The notes under the pieces were generated by a model. It was not told where the DNA came from, searched no databases, and saw nothing but the letters and a program-made list of their open reading frames with translations. Shown here in pieces: positions 56,327 through 64,000 of a stretch of 64,000 nt of DNA. The stretch's first letter is position 1, and every line of letters begins with the position of its first letter. A program made the translations under genes and the position numbers. The stretch is from Vibrio aestuarianus (GTDB lineage Bacteria > Pseudomonadota > Gammaproteobacteria > Enterobacterales > Vibrionaceae): the NCBI RefSeq assembly GCF_012395185.1, contig NZ_JAAZTU010000020.1, positions 1 through 64,000 on the forward strand, read 5' to 3'.

Positions 56327-57205
56327 ATGTGGGCTTATCTAATATTGGTATTCAATGTGGCATTAGTTATTTTAAATACTGCATTTTGTTCTATTTTTAT
56401 CTGTCTGTTTGCGGTTTTAAAAGCACTTTCTCCAAGCGCATTTTTGCAGCATAAAACGACTCAAGCGGCCAATAAAACTATGTGGTTATGGGCGACATTC
56501 AATGCGGGTATTATGGCATTATCTAACCGGATTGAATGGGATGTTGAAGGTGTTGATGACCTTAAAAAGCAAGGTTGGTATTTGATGATTAGTAACCATC
56601 TCAGTTGGACTGATATTGTGGTGCTGTGCTGCGTGTTTAAAGACCGAATTCCGATGCCTAAGTTTTTCCTCAAGCAGCAGTTGTTGTATGTCCCTTTCGT
56701 CGGAATGGCATGTTGGGCGCTGGATATGCCTTTTATGCGCCGCTACTCACGAGAATATTTACTGCGTCATCCGCATAAGCGAGGCCAAGATTTGGCCACG
56801 ACTCGCCGCTCCTGCGCTAAGTTTCAACATCATCCAACGACCGTGGTTAATTATGTTGAAGGAACGCGTTTCACTCCTGACAAACAACGCCAAAGTAAAG
56901 CTGGTTATCAACATTTACTGCAACCCAAGTCTGGTGGTATTGCTTACACATTAGCTGCGATGGGAGAACAGTTTGAAAAGGTTATTGATGTTACGTTGGC
57001 TTACCCACAAAATCGAGATAAACCATTTCGAGACATGTTGATGGGGCGGATGAGTAAGATTGTCGTGAGAGTGAAGGTGTTGCCTGTTGATGAGCAAGTT
57101 TTAGGTGATTATTTTAATGATAAGCCATACAAAAGACAGTTCCAGATGTGGCTCGGTCAGTTGTGGCAGCAAAAAGATGAATTATTGAAAACAATATATA
57201 AATGA
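56327..57205 (+). CDS. yihG: 1-acyl-glycerol-3-phosphate acyltransferase-like protein YihG
   Basis: This 292-residue membrane-bound acyltransferase belongs to the PlsC/LPLAT group. The HX4D motif is SNHLSWTD, with KFFLKQQLLYVPFVGMACWALDMPFMRR and VNYVEGTRFT further on, all very close to E. coli YihG, which contributes to phospholipid acyl composition. The N-terminus has one or two membrane helices (about 2-32). I start at ATG 56327 because a TATAAT lies upstream of it and it matches the family; 56261 is possible. It is convergent with dsbA, as yihG neighbours dsbA in E. coli. Confidence 0.88.
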   Translation: MWAYLILVFNVALVILNTAFCSIFICLFAVLKALSPSAFLQHKTTQAANKTMWLWATFNAGIMALSNRIEWDVEGVDDLKKQGWYLMISNHLSWTDIVVLCCVFKDRIPMPKFFLKQQLLYVPFVGMACWALDMPFMRRYSREYLLRHPHKRGQDLATTRRSCAKFQHHPTTVVNYVEGTRFTPDKQRQSKAGYQHLLQPKSGGIAYTLAAMGEQFEKVIDVTLAYPQNRDKPFRDMLMGRMSKIVVRVKVLPVDEQVLGDYFNDKPYKRQFQMWLGQLWQQKDELLKTIYK

Positions 57206-57206
57206 G

Positions 57207-57233
57207 AAATGGGGAGCAGTAGCTCCCCATTTT
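57207..57233. terminator. Bidirectional terminator between yihG and dsbA
   Basis: AAATGGGGAGC (57207-57217) and GCTCCCCATTT (57222-57232) form an 11-bp perfect stem with loop AGTA, directly after the yihG stop. Confidence 0.82.
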
Positions 57234-57254
57234 GCTATGGATTGAGATCGGTGG

Positions 57255-57854
57255 CTATTTTGTTAATAGGTAATTAACCAAAGCAAAATACTCATCTGTA
57301 GATTTTAGGCCTTGTGCTTGTACTAGGTAGTGGTTGTTTACCACCACGGCTGGTACACCACTTAGGCCACTATCCTGAAATTGTTTATCAAAACGACGCA
57401 CCATGGAATCGACCGCAAAACCGTTAAATGCCGCGTCGAATTTTGCTCCATCAACTCCTTCGTCGAGGAAAATTTGACGTAGTTCTGCATCATCCTTTGG
57501 CGGCTTACGCATATTGTGAATACGGTTAAACATCACCGGGATCATTTTATCTTCAACTTTTAAAGCAATCATGGTCGCATAAGCTTTGCTCATTGACTTA
57601 CCCATAGAGCCACCCATGAATGATACGTGATTTTTTTGTAGCTTTGCGCCATCAGGAAGTTGCTTTTTTAACTGCGTGATAATGGGTTCAAAAGTGTTGC
57701 AGTGTGGGCAGTAGAATGAGAAGAACTCAGTCACTGTTGGGTTTTTAGATGGTTCAAGATCCAGCACTTTATAGTGCTCACCTTCGTTAAATTGGGCTGC
57801 ATGAGCAGATAAGCTCAACATTAAGGTTGCCACGAGTGCAAACAGCTTCTTCAT
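57255..57854 (-). CDS. dsbA: Periplasmic thiol:disulfide oxidoreductase DsbA
   Basis: DsbA introduces disulfide bonds into exported proteins; in Vibrio cholerae it is also called TcpG and is needed for toxin folding. The 199-residue precursor has a signal peptide ([19 protein letters not shown]) and the thioredoxin-fold active site CPHC at 49-52 in [12 protein letters not shown], plus the cis-Pro loop [15 protein letters not shown] 57854 has a near ribosome site upstream; a start 12 codons earlier would spoil the signal peptide. It follows srkA as in E. coli. Confidence 0.96.
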   Translation of the reverse strand: MKKLFALVATLMLSLSAHAAQFNEGEHYKVLDLEPSKNPTVTEFFSFYCPHCNTFEPIITQLKKQLPDGAKLQKNHVSFMGGSMGKSMSKAYATMIALKVEDKMIPVMFNRIHNMRKPPKDDAELRQIFLDEGVDGAKFDAAFNGFAVDSMVRRFDKQFQDSGLSGVPAVVVNNHYLVQAQGLKSTDEYFALVNYLLTK

Positions 57855-57883
57855 TGTGTACTCCATTTTTTCTTTAAGGCGAC

Positions 57884-58870
57884 TTACCATTGTGGCATTA
57901 GTGAGAGCGGTTGCTCGTCTAACGCTGCTATTTGTTCTTTAAATCCTAGAACTTGGCTTTCCCAATATTTTGGATCATTAAACCAAGGGAAGGCGAGTGG
58001 AAAAGCAGGATCCTGCCATCGTTTTGCCAACCATGCCATGTAATGCACCATTCGTAGACCACGTAATGGCTCAATTAGTTTCAATTCACTAGCATTAAAA
58101 TCATGAAACTCTTGGTATGACTCCAGAATAATATCCAGTTGCATTAGCTTATCTTGGCGTTCGCCATTGAGCAACATCCACAGATCTTGCACTGCAGGCC
58201 CGTTACGCGCGTCGTCTAAATCGACAAACATTGGTCCATCACGCCACAAAATATTTCCTGGATGGCAATCGCCATGTAAGCGGATTTGCGGTGAGTTTTT
58301 AGGCCATTGGTTTTCAATGGCTTTGATCAACAGATTCAAGTCATTGAAAAAAGCATTTTGTAAGTGCTGGGGAATAAACGATGCGTTTTCGAGCAGTTGT
58401 CTTGGTTGGTAGAGGTATTCATCTAAGCTAATAGTTGGGCGGTGGTGAAAAGTACGTTTAGCGCCAATGCTATGAATACGTCCCAGAAAACGCCCCACCG
58501 CTTCCAATTGGTCCATGTTGTCTACTTCAAACTGACGTCCGCCCATACTGTTGAATAGCGCAAAACAGTAACCTTGGTAATGATGCAAGGTTGCACCATT
58601 GAGTAGTAGTGGTTCAGCTATAGGGATTTCTGCTTGATAAAGTTCGCGTGTGAAATCATGTTCTTCTTGGATCTGTTCAGTGCTCCAACGCTCTGGGCGA
58701 TAAAATTTCACGACGTAGCGTTGACGTTCTTCATCTGTAAACTGATAGACGCGGTTTTCATAACTATTAAGGGCAAGAAAACCAGATTCAGCGCGAATGC
58801 CGATGCTTTCTAAGGCATACCACATTAAATCTGGAGTGAGAGCATCAAAATGAAAAGATGGTTTGGTCAT
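57884..58870 (-). CDS. srkA: Stress response kinase A (YihE)
   Basis: SrkA is a Ser/Thr protein kinase of the choline-kinase-like fold that counters MazEF-mediated cell death in E. coli. The 328 residues show the catalytic loop HGDCHPGN with Asp201 and the metal-binding VDLDDA with Asp217, the same positions as in the E. coli enzyme. Start ATG 58870 is preferred; the 25 codons upstream overlap the ccoG end and its terminator. It lies 29 bp before dsbA and they are likely co-transcribed. Confidence 0.95.
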   Translation of the reverse strand: MTKPSFHFDALTPDLMWYALESIGIRAESGFLALNSYENRVYQFTDEERQRYVVKFYRPERWSTEQIQEEHDFTRELYQAEIPIAEPLLLNGATLHHYQGYCFALFNSMGGRQFEVDNMDQLEAVGRFLGRIHSIGAKRTFHHRPTISLDEYLYQPRQLLENASFIPQHLQNAFFNDLNLLIKAIENQWPKNSPQIRLHGDCHPGNILWRDGPMFVDLDDARNGPAVQDLWMLLNGERQDKLMQLDIILESYQEFHDFNASELKLIEPLRGLRMVHYMAWLAKRWQDPAFPLAFPWFNDPKYWESQVLGFKEQIAALDEQPLSLMPQW

Positions 58871-58875
58871 GATTA

Positions 58876-58901
58876 AAAAAGGCTCATTGCTGAGCCTTTT
58901 T
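58876..58901 (-). terminator. Terminator of ccoG
   Basis: AAAAAGGCTCA (58876-58886) and TGAGCCTTTTT (58891-58901) form a perfect 11-bp stem with loop TTGC, five bases from the srkA ATG. It stops ccoG transcription or reduces read-through into srkA-dsbA. Confidence 0.85.
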
Positions 58902-58916
58902 CCATTAGTTGAGAAG

Positions 58917-60335
58917 CTAGAGTTTTTGGATGAATCGACTCTCAACTTCTATCGTAAATTGGTTGCTATCCGAGAGTATAAACTGAATCGTTGAAACAGA
59001 AGAGCTGAGTTTGTCGGGATTAACCCCAAGGCTCATCGGTAGGCTTAATACTTCGCCCGGTTTGACCTCAATGGTTTGTTTACCATACCAAGATACGTCA
59101 CTAAGCCCGGTTACATCTAACTTATATGTCTGTGTTTGCTGTGTTTTGTTGATGATTTTGAGCGTGTAAGTATTCTCTATTTCGCCACTGCTGTTGGTTC
59201 TAAATAGTTGGCTACGGTCACGTAAAACGCTTAAACCTGCTGGGTCAACGCTGGCAACTTGTGCGACAAATAAACCAAGCATCACCAGTAACACCGCACC
59301 ATAGCCCAACAGTTTCGGACGCATGATTTTGGTGTGATGGCCTGATAAACGGTGTTCAGTGGTATAGCTGATTAGGCCTTTCTCATAACCCATACGCTGC
59401 ATTGTGGTGTCACAAGCATCAATGCAGGCTCCACAGTTAATGCATTCATACTGCAAACCATCACGAATATCGATTCCAGTTGGGCACACTTGAACACATA
59501 AATCACAATCAATACAGTCACCTAGGCCCAGCGATTTATGATCGGCTTTGCGAGAGCGGGGGCCGCGAGCTTCACCACGTTTGCTGTTATAGCCGACGAT
59601 AAAGGTATCTTTATCAAACATCGCTGATTGGAAGCGAGCATAAGGACACATGTGAATACACACGATAGAACGCATCCAACCCGCATTTCCGTAAGTACAG
59701 ATAGTAAAAAACAGTACCCAAAACACAGGCCAGAAGCTTGCATCTAAAGTAAAGAAATCCACTACTAATTCACGCACTGGCACGAAGTAGCCAACAAAAG
59801 TAAAACCAGTCGCGAGGGCAATGGCCAACCAAGCTACATGTTTGACCATTTTACGCATGGCTAAGTTAGCGGTGAGTTTCGTGGAATCTTGCTTTTTCCG
59901 TTTATTGGCAGAACCTTCCAATTTTTCTTCAAACCAGATGTACATAAAAGTCCAGACGGTTTGTGGGCACAAATAACCACACCATACTCGTCCTAGAAAG
60001 GTGGTAATGAAGAAGAGCCCAAAAGCGGCAATCATGAACAGTAAGGCGAGTAAGGTCAGATCTTGTGGATAAAGAGTGGTGCCAAAAAAATTAAATTGTT
60101 GGTTGCCGATATCCAATAAAATCGCTTGGCGATCACCAAATGAAATCCAAGGGACGAGGGTGAATAGCAGTAGCAAAAACCAACCGCCATAGCGACGCAG
60201 TTGTTGATAAGCTCCTTTACTTTCGCGTACATAAATTCGATTGCTAGGGTTGAACCTATCCCCATTCCCTTTATGAGTTTTGGGGTTAAATGTTTTTGGA
60301 GTCACATCCTTTATATCGATTTTATCCTGACTCAT
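58917..60335 (-). CDS. ccoG: Cytochrome c oxidase accessory protein CcoG (RdxA/FixG)
   Basis: CcoG is an iron-sulfur membrane protein linked to assembly of cbb3-type oxidase, reported as a copper(II) reductase. The 472-residue protein has several N-terminal helices (about 45-225), the motif WCGYLCPQTVW, two 4Fe-4S ferredoxin clusters CIDCDLCVQVCP and CINCGACIDACD (about 265-310), and a C-terminal Ig-like domain (about 365-470). The ccoNOPQ genes are not here. ATG 60335 fits. No FNR site was found in its upstream gap. Confidence 0.93.
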   Translation of the reverse strand: MSQDKIDIKDVTPKTFNPKTHKGNGDRFNPSNRIYVRESKGAYQQLRRYGGWFLLLLFTLVPWISFGDRQAILLDIGNQQFNFFGTTLYPQDLTLLALLFMIAAFGLFFITTFLGRVWCGYLCPQTVWTFMYIWFEEKLEGSANKRKKQDSTKLTANLAMRKMVKHVAWLAIALATGFTFVGYFVPVRELVVDFFTLDASFWPVFWVLFFTICTYGNAGWMRSIVCIHMCPYARFQSAMFDKDTFIVGYNSKRGEARGPRSRKADHKSLGLGDCIDCDLCVQVCPTGIDIRDGLQYECINCGACIDACDTTMQRMGYEKGLISYTTEHRLSGHHTKIMRPKLLGYGAVLLVMLGLFVAQVASVDPAGLSVLRDRSQLFRTNSSGEIENTYTLKIINKTQQTQTYKLDVTGLSDVSWYGKQTIEVKPGEVLSLPMSLGVNPDKLSSSVSTIQFILSDSNQFTIEVESRFIQKL

Positions 60336-60573
60336 TAAATGATCCTTTTTGGGCTGCTAAGGTGTGATTTCTATTAGTTCACACTCTGCGACATTGCTTT
60401 TTTACACACTGTCGGTGATTGCTTGCGACTGTGATTAACGCTGTTACCTTGATGAGCAATAGGTTTAACAGTTGAATTGAGATAACAATTATAACGTCAA
60501 TAACAACTTCATTTCTTTAACACTATCAACCTTTAACAATAAAGCGACAAACAGCTGTATTTGTCGCAATAAA
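60336..60573. other. Gap between ccoG and yihD
   Basis: About 240 bases without a gene; it should contain the ccoG promoter, which I cannot place with confidence. An 8-bp hairpin (GCGACAAA 60544-60551 with TTTGTCGC 60560-60567) lies next to the yihD terminator. Confidence 0.5.
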
Positions 60574-60597
60574 AAAGCGACCAGAAAAGGTCGCTTT
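60574..60597 (-). terminator. Terminator of yihD
   Basis: AAAGCGACC (60574-60582) and GGTCGCTTT (60589-60597) form a 9-bp stem with a 6-base loop and six T on the minus strand, 17 bp after the yihD stop. Confidence 0.88.
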
Positions 60598-60613
60598 GAG
60601 AGAGTGAATTTGG

Positions 60614-60880
60614 TTACTTTAGGATGCCACGCGCGCGTAGTAGGGCTGTTTTGAAATCATCTTCTTGGTCTTTTTTTAGCCCTGGGATCATCTCATCTTT
60701 AGCACTGTTGCGCATTTTTAGATGGTAGATCAACACATCATCCGTTAATTCTTCAAGCGGACCTTGGTAGCCCGCTTCTTGAGCGAGTTTTACGACAAAT
60801 TGCAGTAAGTTCAGCTGTTGATCTTTTTGCCATTCTGGCTCAAGCAATTCAAGTAGCTCTTCAATTCTGTGGCATTGCAT
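60614..60880 (-). CDS. yihD: YihD family protein (DUF1040)
   Basis: This 88-residue soluble protein (89 in E. coli) belongs to the YihD/DUF1040 family: [27 protein letters not shown] near the start and [14 protein letters not shown] in the middle. Function is unknown. ATG 60880 has GGGAAAAGAA before it, a reasonable ribosome site, and fits the family start; the 15-codon extension is rejected. E. coli yihD is also near srkA-dsbA. Confidence 0.9.
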   Translation of the reverse strand: MQCHRIEELLELLEPEWQKDQQLNLLQFVVKLAQEAGYQGPLEELTDDVLIYHLKMRNSAKDEMIPGLKKDQEDDFKTALLRARGILK

Positions 60881-60956
60881 TTCTTTTCCCCATTTTTTAT
60901 AAGTATTTTGAGCTAAAGGTATCAAATTGCCGATTGAAGTCCAGTTGAGAGAAAAG

Positions 60957-60985
60957 AAAAAAGCGCAGTTTTAGCTGCGCTTTTT
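60957..60985 (-). terminator. Terminator of the 55-codon gene
   Basis: AAAAAGCGCAG (60958-60968) and CTGCGCTTTTT (60975-60985) form an 11-bp stem with loop TTTTAG, followed by T on the minus strand. It begins two bases after the stop of the small frame at 60988. Confidence 0.85.
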
Positions 60986-60987
60986 AA

Positions 60988-61155
60988 TTATGCAGCCTGA
61001 ACAACATTAGTTGGACTTGATGCAGTGAGAGCATTTTTTTCAACTAAAGTCATTGCAGGAGCGACTTTTTTTGCAACCGGAGCAGCGGCAAAGCCACTAC
61101 GACGACGCATTGCACTACGGTTTGTGTGCGAACACCTGACAGCTGTTGGGCGCAT
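60988..61155 (-). CDS. Small basic alanine-rich protein, unrecognised
   Basis: A 55-residue reading frame on the minus strand begins MRPTAVRCSHTNRSAM and continues RRRSGFAAAPVAKKVAPAM to a C-terminus SSPTNVVQAA. ATG 61155 has TTAGG seven bases upstream; an internal ATG (61110) would give 40 residues and lacks a ribosome site. It ends two bases before a strong terminator, which makes it a plausible real unit. Composition is rich in Ala, Arg, Lys and Val with no membrane segment. I know no family. It could instead be a small RNA with a chance frame. Confidence 0.5.
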   Translation of the reverse strand: MRPTAVRCSHTNRSAMRRRSGFAAAPVAKKVAPAMTLVEKNALTASSPTNVVQAA

Positions 61156-61454
61156 TTATTAACCTAACGGTCAGGCACATCCATTGCCAATTTAATGGCC
61201 TGAATAACCATGAGTTGAGCTTCAAAAAAATGAAGGGTGGCTCTTCTGGCTCTCGCCAATCCAAATAATTATTCAGGAATAACGATATGCATTGATATCG
61301 AAATAAGATTAGCACCAAGTTTTAAATTGATCGATAGTTGAGCAGTTGTTCTTGTCAATATTAATGAAAATAAAGGCTAAAATTGTGTGAAGTGCACGAT
61401 TGAGTTTGTAATCTGATCCGCATTACACTGGATTGAAGATAATTGGAGGTGCCT
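61156..61454. other. Gap between the 55-codon gene and the spo0M-like gene
   Basis: About 300 bases with no gene of note. It must hold the divergent promoters. On the minus strand a TTCA/TGAA hairpin with a T-rich loop, flanked by GAGC/GCTC, lies at about 61210-61245. TTGGCA-N17-TTAGGT just before 61155 is a weak promoter candidate for the small gene. Confidence 0.4.
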
Positions 61455-62249
61455 ATGTCGTTTATAAAGAAAACCCTCGCGAGTTTTGGAATTGGTTCGG
61501 CACGGGTGGATTCAGTGCTTCACCAAGAGGCGTTGTACCCTGGCCAAAACGTGAATGTCACTATTCATGTCTATGGAGGGGCAAGTGCCCAAGAGATTGA
61601 CAATATTGAGCTGAAGCTTTGTTGTCAGTACGTGGCAGAAGTGCCACTTAACAACAGTCAACGAGAAAATGGCCATACTCGACGAGTCAATCAAACCTAT
61701 ATTTTGACGCGCTGGACGCTACCTTACGCTTTTACTATTCAGCCTGGTGAGACGCGGGATTTTGATATTGAGCTGAACGTGCCTTGGAACACTCCTGTGA
61801 CGATTGGTGATGCGAAAGTTTGGTTAGAAACGGGACTTGATATCGCAATGGCTGTTGATCCTACTGATAAAGACATTCTGACCGTACGCCCAGATCCATT
61901 AATGGACGGTATTTTTAATGCGTTAGAGGAGCACGGACTCAGAATTCGTAAAGTCGAATGTGAAGCAGTGAAAGGGATGGCATTACCTTTTGTGCAAGAG
62001 TTTGAATTCGTGCCGACGACTGGTCCTTTTCATGGGCGATGGCGTGAACTGGAAGTCGTCGCGTTTCGTGATGAGGATGGCTTAACTTTATGGTTTGAGA
62101 TTGACAGACATCGCACTGGTGCAAGCGGAATGCTCGCTAGCCTACTGGGAATGGGTGAATTAAAACGGCAACTGACGATTGCAGCTGAAATCTCTCCTTC
62201 CAGGGCTGGTCAGCAAGTGTTGGATTATCTCGATAGCTCATCACAATAA
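61455..62249 (+). CDS. Spo0M-like sporulation-control family protein
   Basis: The 264-residue cytosolic protein belongs to the Spo0M family, which has an N-terminal arrestin-like beta-sandwich (about 1-135: FGIGSARVDSVLHQEALYPGQNVNV) and a C-terminal SH3-like part (WFEIDRHRTGASGML). The family is widespread in non-sporulating bacteria, where its role is unclear. ATG 61455 follows GGAGG six bases upstream; a TTG four codons earlier overlaps that site and is rejected. trhA follows 80 bp later. Confidence 0.88.
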   Translation: MSFIKKTLASFGIGSARVDSVLHQEALYPGQNVNVTIHVYGGASAQEIDNIELKLCCQYVAEVPLNNSQRENGHTRRVNQTYILTRWTLPYAFTIQPGETRDFDIELNVPWNTPVTIGDAKVWLETGLDIAMAVDPTDKDILTVRPDPLMDGIFNALEEHGLRIRKVECEAVKGMALPFVQEFEFVPTTGPFHGRWRELEVVAFRDEDGLTLWFEIDRHRTGASGMLASLLGMGELKRQLTIAAEISPSRAGQQVLDYLDSSSQ

Positions 62250-62290
62250 AATTAAATTTGGGCTTACAACTGTAAGCTGAAGTGTGCGAT

Positions 62291-62318
62291 ACTGGAGCAA
62301 ATATTCGATTGCTCCAGT
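62291..62318 (+). repeat. Hairpin immediately upstream of trhA
   Basis: ACTGGAGCAA (62291-62300) and TTGCTCCAGT (62309-62318) are a perfect 10-bp inverted repeat with an 8-base loop, ending two bases before the trhA ribosome site AGGT (62321-62324). A T run is missing, so it is not a standard terminator. Confidence 0.6.
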
Positions 62319-62329
62319 GTAGGTCTTTT

Positions 62330-62983
62330 ATGTCGGTACCCCACAGCAGTAGCTATAGTGTTCGTGAAGAAGCGGCGAACGCGCTGAGTCATGGTTTGGG
62401 ATTGGTGCTCAGTGTTATCGGTCTGGTTTTGCTGCTGATCAAATCAATAAACCATCAAGCTGACGCACTGACGTTGATCAGTATGAGTGTGTATGGTGGC
62501 AGTATGATTGCACTTTTTTTTGCCTCAACTCTTTACCACTCTTTTTCTTCTCCAAAAACAAAACGTTGGCTTAAAACACTCGATCACTGTGCAATTTATT
62601 TACTAATAGCAGGAAGTTATACGCCCTTTTTATTGGTCAGCTTAAGAACGCCCTTGGCAATCGGTTTAATGGTGGTGATTTGGTTGTTGGCTGTGATTGG
62701 CATCATCATGAAAATCGCTTTTGTTTATCGCTTTAAAAAACTCTCTTTAGTGACTTACTTGGCGATGGGATGGCTGTCATTAGTTGTGATTTATCAACTG
62801 GCACTGCATATTGATACCGGTGGGCTTGTGCTACTTGCTGTGGGTGGTTTGGTTTATTCGTTAGGGGTGGTTTTCTATGTGGCGAAGCGCATTCCATACA
62901 ATCATGCCATTTGGCATTTGTTTGTTTTGGCAGGAAGCGCTTGCCACTATTTTGCGATTTACTGGTACGTTAATCCTGTCTAG
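62330..62983 (+). CDS. trhA: TrhA/hemolysin III family membrane protein
   Basis: TrhA proteins (YqfA, older name hemolysin III) are seven-helix membrane proteins of the PAQR superfamily; some are linked to membrane energetics or unsaturated fatty acid homeostasis. The 217 residues carry the signatures [36 protein letters not shown] and [17 protein letters not shown], with the conserved His and Asp residues typical of zinc sites in PAQR proteins. ATG 62330 follows AGGT. The name does not imply haemolysis. Confidence 0.9.
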   Translation: MSVPHSSSYSVREEAANALSHGLGLVLSVIGLVLLLIKSINHQADALTLISMSVYGGSMIALFFASTLYHSFSSPKTKRWLKTLDHCAIYLLIAGSYTPFLLVSLRTPLAIGLMVVIWLLAVIGIIMKIAFVYRFKKLSLVTYLAMGWLSLVVIYQLALHIDTGGLVLLAVGGLVYSLGVVFYVAKRIPYNHAIWHLFVLAGSACHYFAIYWYVNPV

Positions 62984-63525
62984 CGGGTTTCGATTTTCTC
63001 AACTTTCGCATCAATGTGGTAGCTGTCTTGCTTACTGATTTTAAGCTTAATCGGCCTACCTTGCGTTTGAGTCTGTGGACGTAGGTAGCTTTCTGCCATC
63101 CGTTTGATCGACTGCCAAACTGTGGCTTTCCCAGTAGCTAGCTCTTGGTCTTGCTCATTAAAAATCGTTACTGCTAGTGTCACTTCAATAACTGATTGAG
63201 AGCTTTGATTAGTGAGGGCGGTTGGAATAATAAGCTCACCATTTTGATAACTTGCCGCGCCAAGCACAATGTCGATTCCTGAGTCTGACAATTGCATAAT
63301 CGATTTCTCTGAAGCGACGTTAAACACTGTCCCCTGCGTTTTTTGCGCAATCGGTGTTGCTATGGCTGCGGCTGTTGGTAGGGTGTTTTCTTTGGCAATG
63401 TATTGCCAAGTAAAGTCATCATTTAACTGAACTTGACGTCCATCATCTAAAGTGACTGATTGCGCTGCGAAAGCGCCGTTGGTCGCAACGCTAAGTAATG
63501 CTGCTATTACGTGTTTTATGGTCAT
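62980..63525 (-). CDS. DUF3157 family exported protein
   Basis: The 181-residue protein has a signal peptide ([20 protein letters not shown]) and begins the mature part [21 protein letters not shown], a short domain seen in vibrio DUF3157 proteins, followed by a beta-rich domain with [20 protein letters not shown]. Role unknown. The stop overlaps the convergent trhA stop by four bases. It lies one base before the end of trkH and is probably read through from it, since no terminator is visible in between. Confidence 0.85.
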   Translation of the reverse strand: MTIKHVIAALLSVATNGAFAAQSVTLDDGRQVQLNDDFTWQYIAKENTLPTAAAIATPIAQKTQGTVFNVASEKSIMQLSDSGIDIVLGAASYQNGELIIPTALTNQSSQSVIEVTLAVTIFNEQDQELATGKATVWQSIKRMAESYLRPQTQTQGRPIKLKISKQDSYHIDAKVEKIETR

Positions 63526-63526
63526 A

Positions 63527-64000
63527 TTAACGTCGCCAAAATGCAGGAAAAAATAATACTAGAATAGTCAAAATTTCTAAGCGCCCCATCAGCATGCCGA
63601 AACTTAATACCCATTTAGCGGCATCTGGCAGTGGTGCAAAATTACCTGTCGGACCTATCACTGAACCCATTCCAGGCCCAACGTTGGCAACCGCAGTGAT
63701 AGAGCCTGAAATGCTGGTGATAGGATCAAGCCCCATGGCACTTAAACAGCCAGCAATAGCAATGATGGTGATGAAAAATGTGATACCAAATGCAACCACA
63801 GAACGCACTATGTCATCATTGACTGGGCGTTGATTGTATCGCTGAACAAATACCCCTGATGGATGGATGAGTTTCATCATTTGCTTGTTGAGTAAGGTCA
63901 TTGCGATTTGAAAACGGAACACCTTGATGCCTCCGGATGTCGAGCCAGAACAGGCTCCTGCCATCATTAGGAAAGCAAATAGTGTGCTGGGTAATGCTCC
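63527..64000 (-). CDS. trkH: Trk potassium uptake channel subunit TrkH (second copy, partial)
   Basis: The 3' part of a TrkH gene enters from the right edge; the frame is open to position 64000. The visible 157 codons include ACSGSTSGGIKVFRF, the last filter segment VANVGPGMGSVIG and the C-terminal LMGRLEILTILVLFFPAFWRR. It differs from the first TrkH at 939-2396 (for example NLGPG versus NVGPG), so the two are paralogues rather than a recent duplication. In Vibrio this locus continues to trkA beyond the window. Confidence 0.95.
   Translation of the reverse strand, partial: GALPSTLFAFLMMAGACSGSTSGGIKVFRFQIAMTLLNKQMMKLIHPSGVFVQRYNQRPVNDDIVRSVVAFGITFFITIIAIAGCLSAMGLDPITSISGSITAVANVGPGMGSVIGPTGNFAPLPDAAKWVLSFGMLMGRLEILTILVLFFPAFWRR

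Noticed and set aside
60336..60613. FNR site expected upstream of ccoG
   Set aside because: Only a half-site (TTGATGAGCAATA) is present; the second half does not match ATCAA.
62330..62983. Annotation as a haemolysin
   Set aside because: The old name hemolysin III for this PAQR-like family does not show haemolytic activity; the sequence is that of a seven-helix membrane protein.
63527..64000. trkH fragment read as a truncated pseudogene
   Set aside because: The frame is open through the window edge, so it is cut by the window and not by mutation.

Overview
This window is the origin-proximal part of the larger chromosome of a member of the Vibrionaceae, most probably a Vibrio. The evidence is gene order together with protein similarity. 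An oriC lies between mnmG and mioC, flanked by rsmG-parA-parB-atpIBEFHAGDC-glmU on one side and mnmE, yidC-yidD-rnpA-rpmH, an amino-acid ABC transporter and dnaA-dnaN-recF-gyrB on the other. Beyond gyrB come ibpA, avtA, glyS-glyQ, a manganese exporter, ilvGMEDA/comM, dsbA-srkA-ccoG, trhA and trkH, an order I recall from Vibrio chromosome I. The species cannot be decided from the window. Nearly everything is core genome. I see no insertion sequence, prophage, CRISPR array or integron, and no tRNA gene.

Layout. Positions 1-400 hold the tandem promoters and leader of an rRNA operon that leaves the window to the left; the 16S gene itself is outside. Next is the enterobacterial-type block hemG-trkH-yigZ (minus), divergent from the fatty-acid oxidation operon fadBA (plus), which has a FadR-type operator in front. 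A purine-nucleoside transporter and its LysR regulator (punC/punR) and an unusual two-gene ABC system without an ATPase follow. From 10.6 to 30.7 kb everything is on the minus strand: glmU, the complete F1Fo ATP synthase operon, chromosome partition genes, oriC, tRNA modification (mnmG, mnmE), membrane insertion and L34/RNase P, and a polar amino-acid ABC importer. From 31 to 37 kb dnaA-dnaN-recF-gyrB run on the plus strand. From 37 to 47 kb is a mixed region of heat shock, tRNA charging, Mn export under a yybP-ykoY riboswitch, small membrane proteins and a LysR/AcuI pair. From 46.9 to 53.5 kb is the complete isoleucine-valine operon with leader peptide and attenuator. From 53.6 to 64 kb are comM, a frameshifted outer-membrane protein gene, yihG, dsbA, srkA, ccoG, yihD, an unrecognised 55-codon ORF, spo0M-like, trhA, a DUF3157 gene and the 3' part of a second trkH.

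How it works together. The region concentrates replication initiation and segregation: oriC has 12 GATC sites within 213 bp, DnaA boxes and AT-rich 13-mers; the dnaA promoter region has 8 GATC sites within 168 bp plus DnaA boxes; parAB are present, and a parS-like 16-mer sits inside recF. Growth-linked genes (rrn, ATP synthase, rpmH/rnpA, glyQS, gyrB) lie beside the origin, where gene dosage is highest in fast growth. Two K+ channel subunits (TrkH) are encoded at opposite ends of the window.

The most useful non-obvious signals are regulatory and structural: a hairpin containing both the rpmH stop and the rnpA TTG start; a sigma32 promoter and ROSE-like thermometer at ibpA; two mutually exclusive stems behind the Mn riboswitch; a perfect FNR-type palindrome ahead of the atp operon; the parS-like site in recF; a permease that begins like a lipoprotein; the frameshifted DUF2860 gene; and the 55-codon ORF with its own terminator. 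No clearly new multi-gene system was found.
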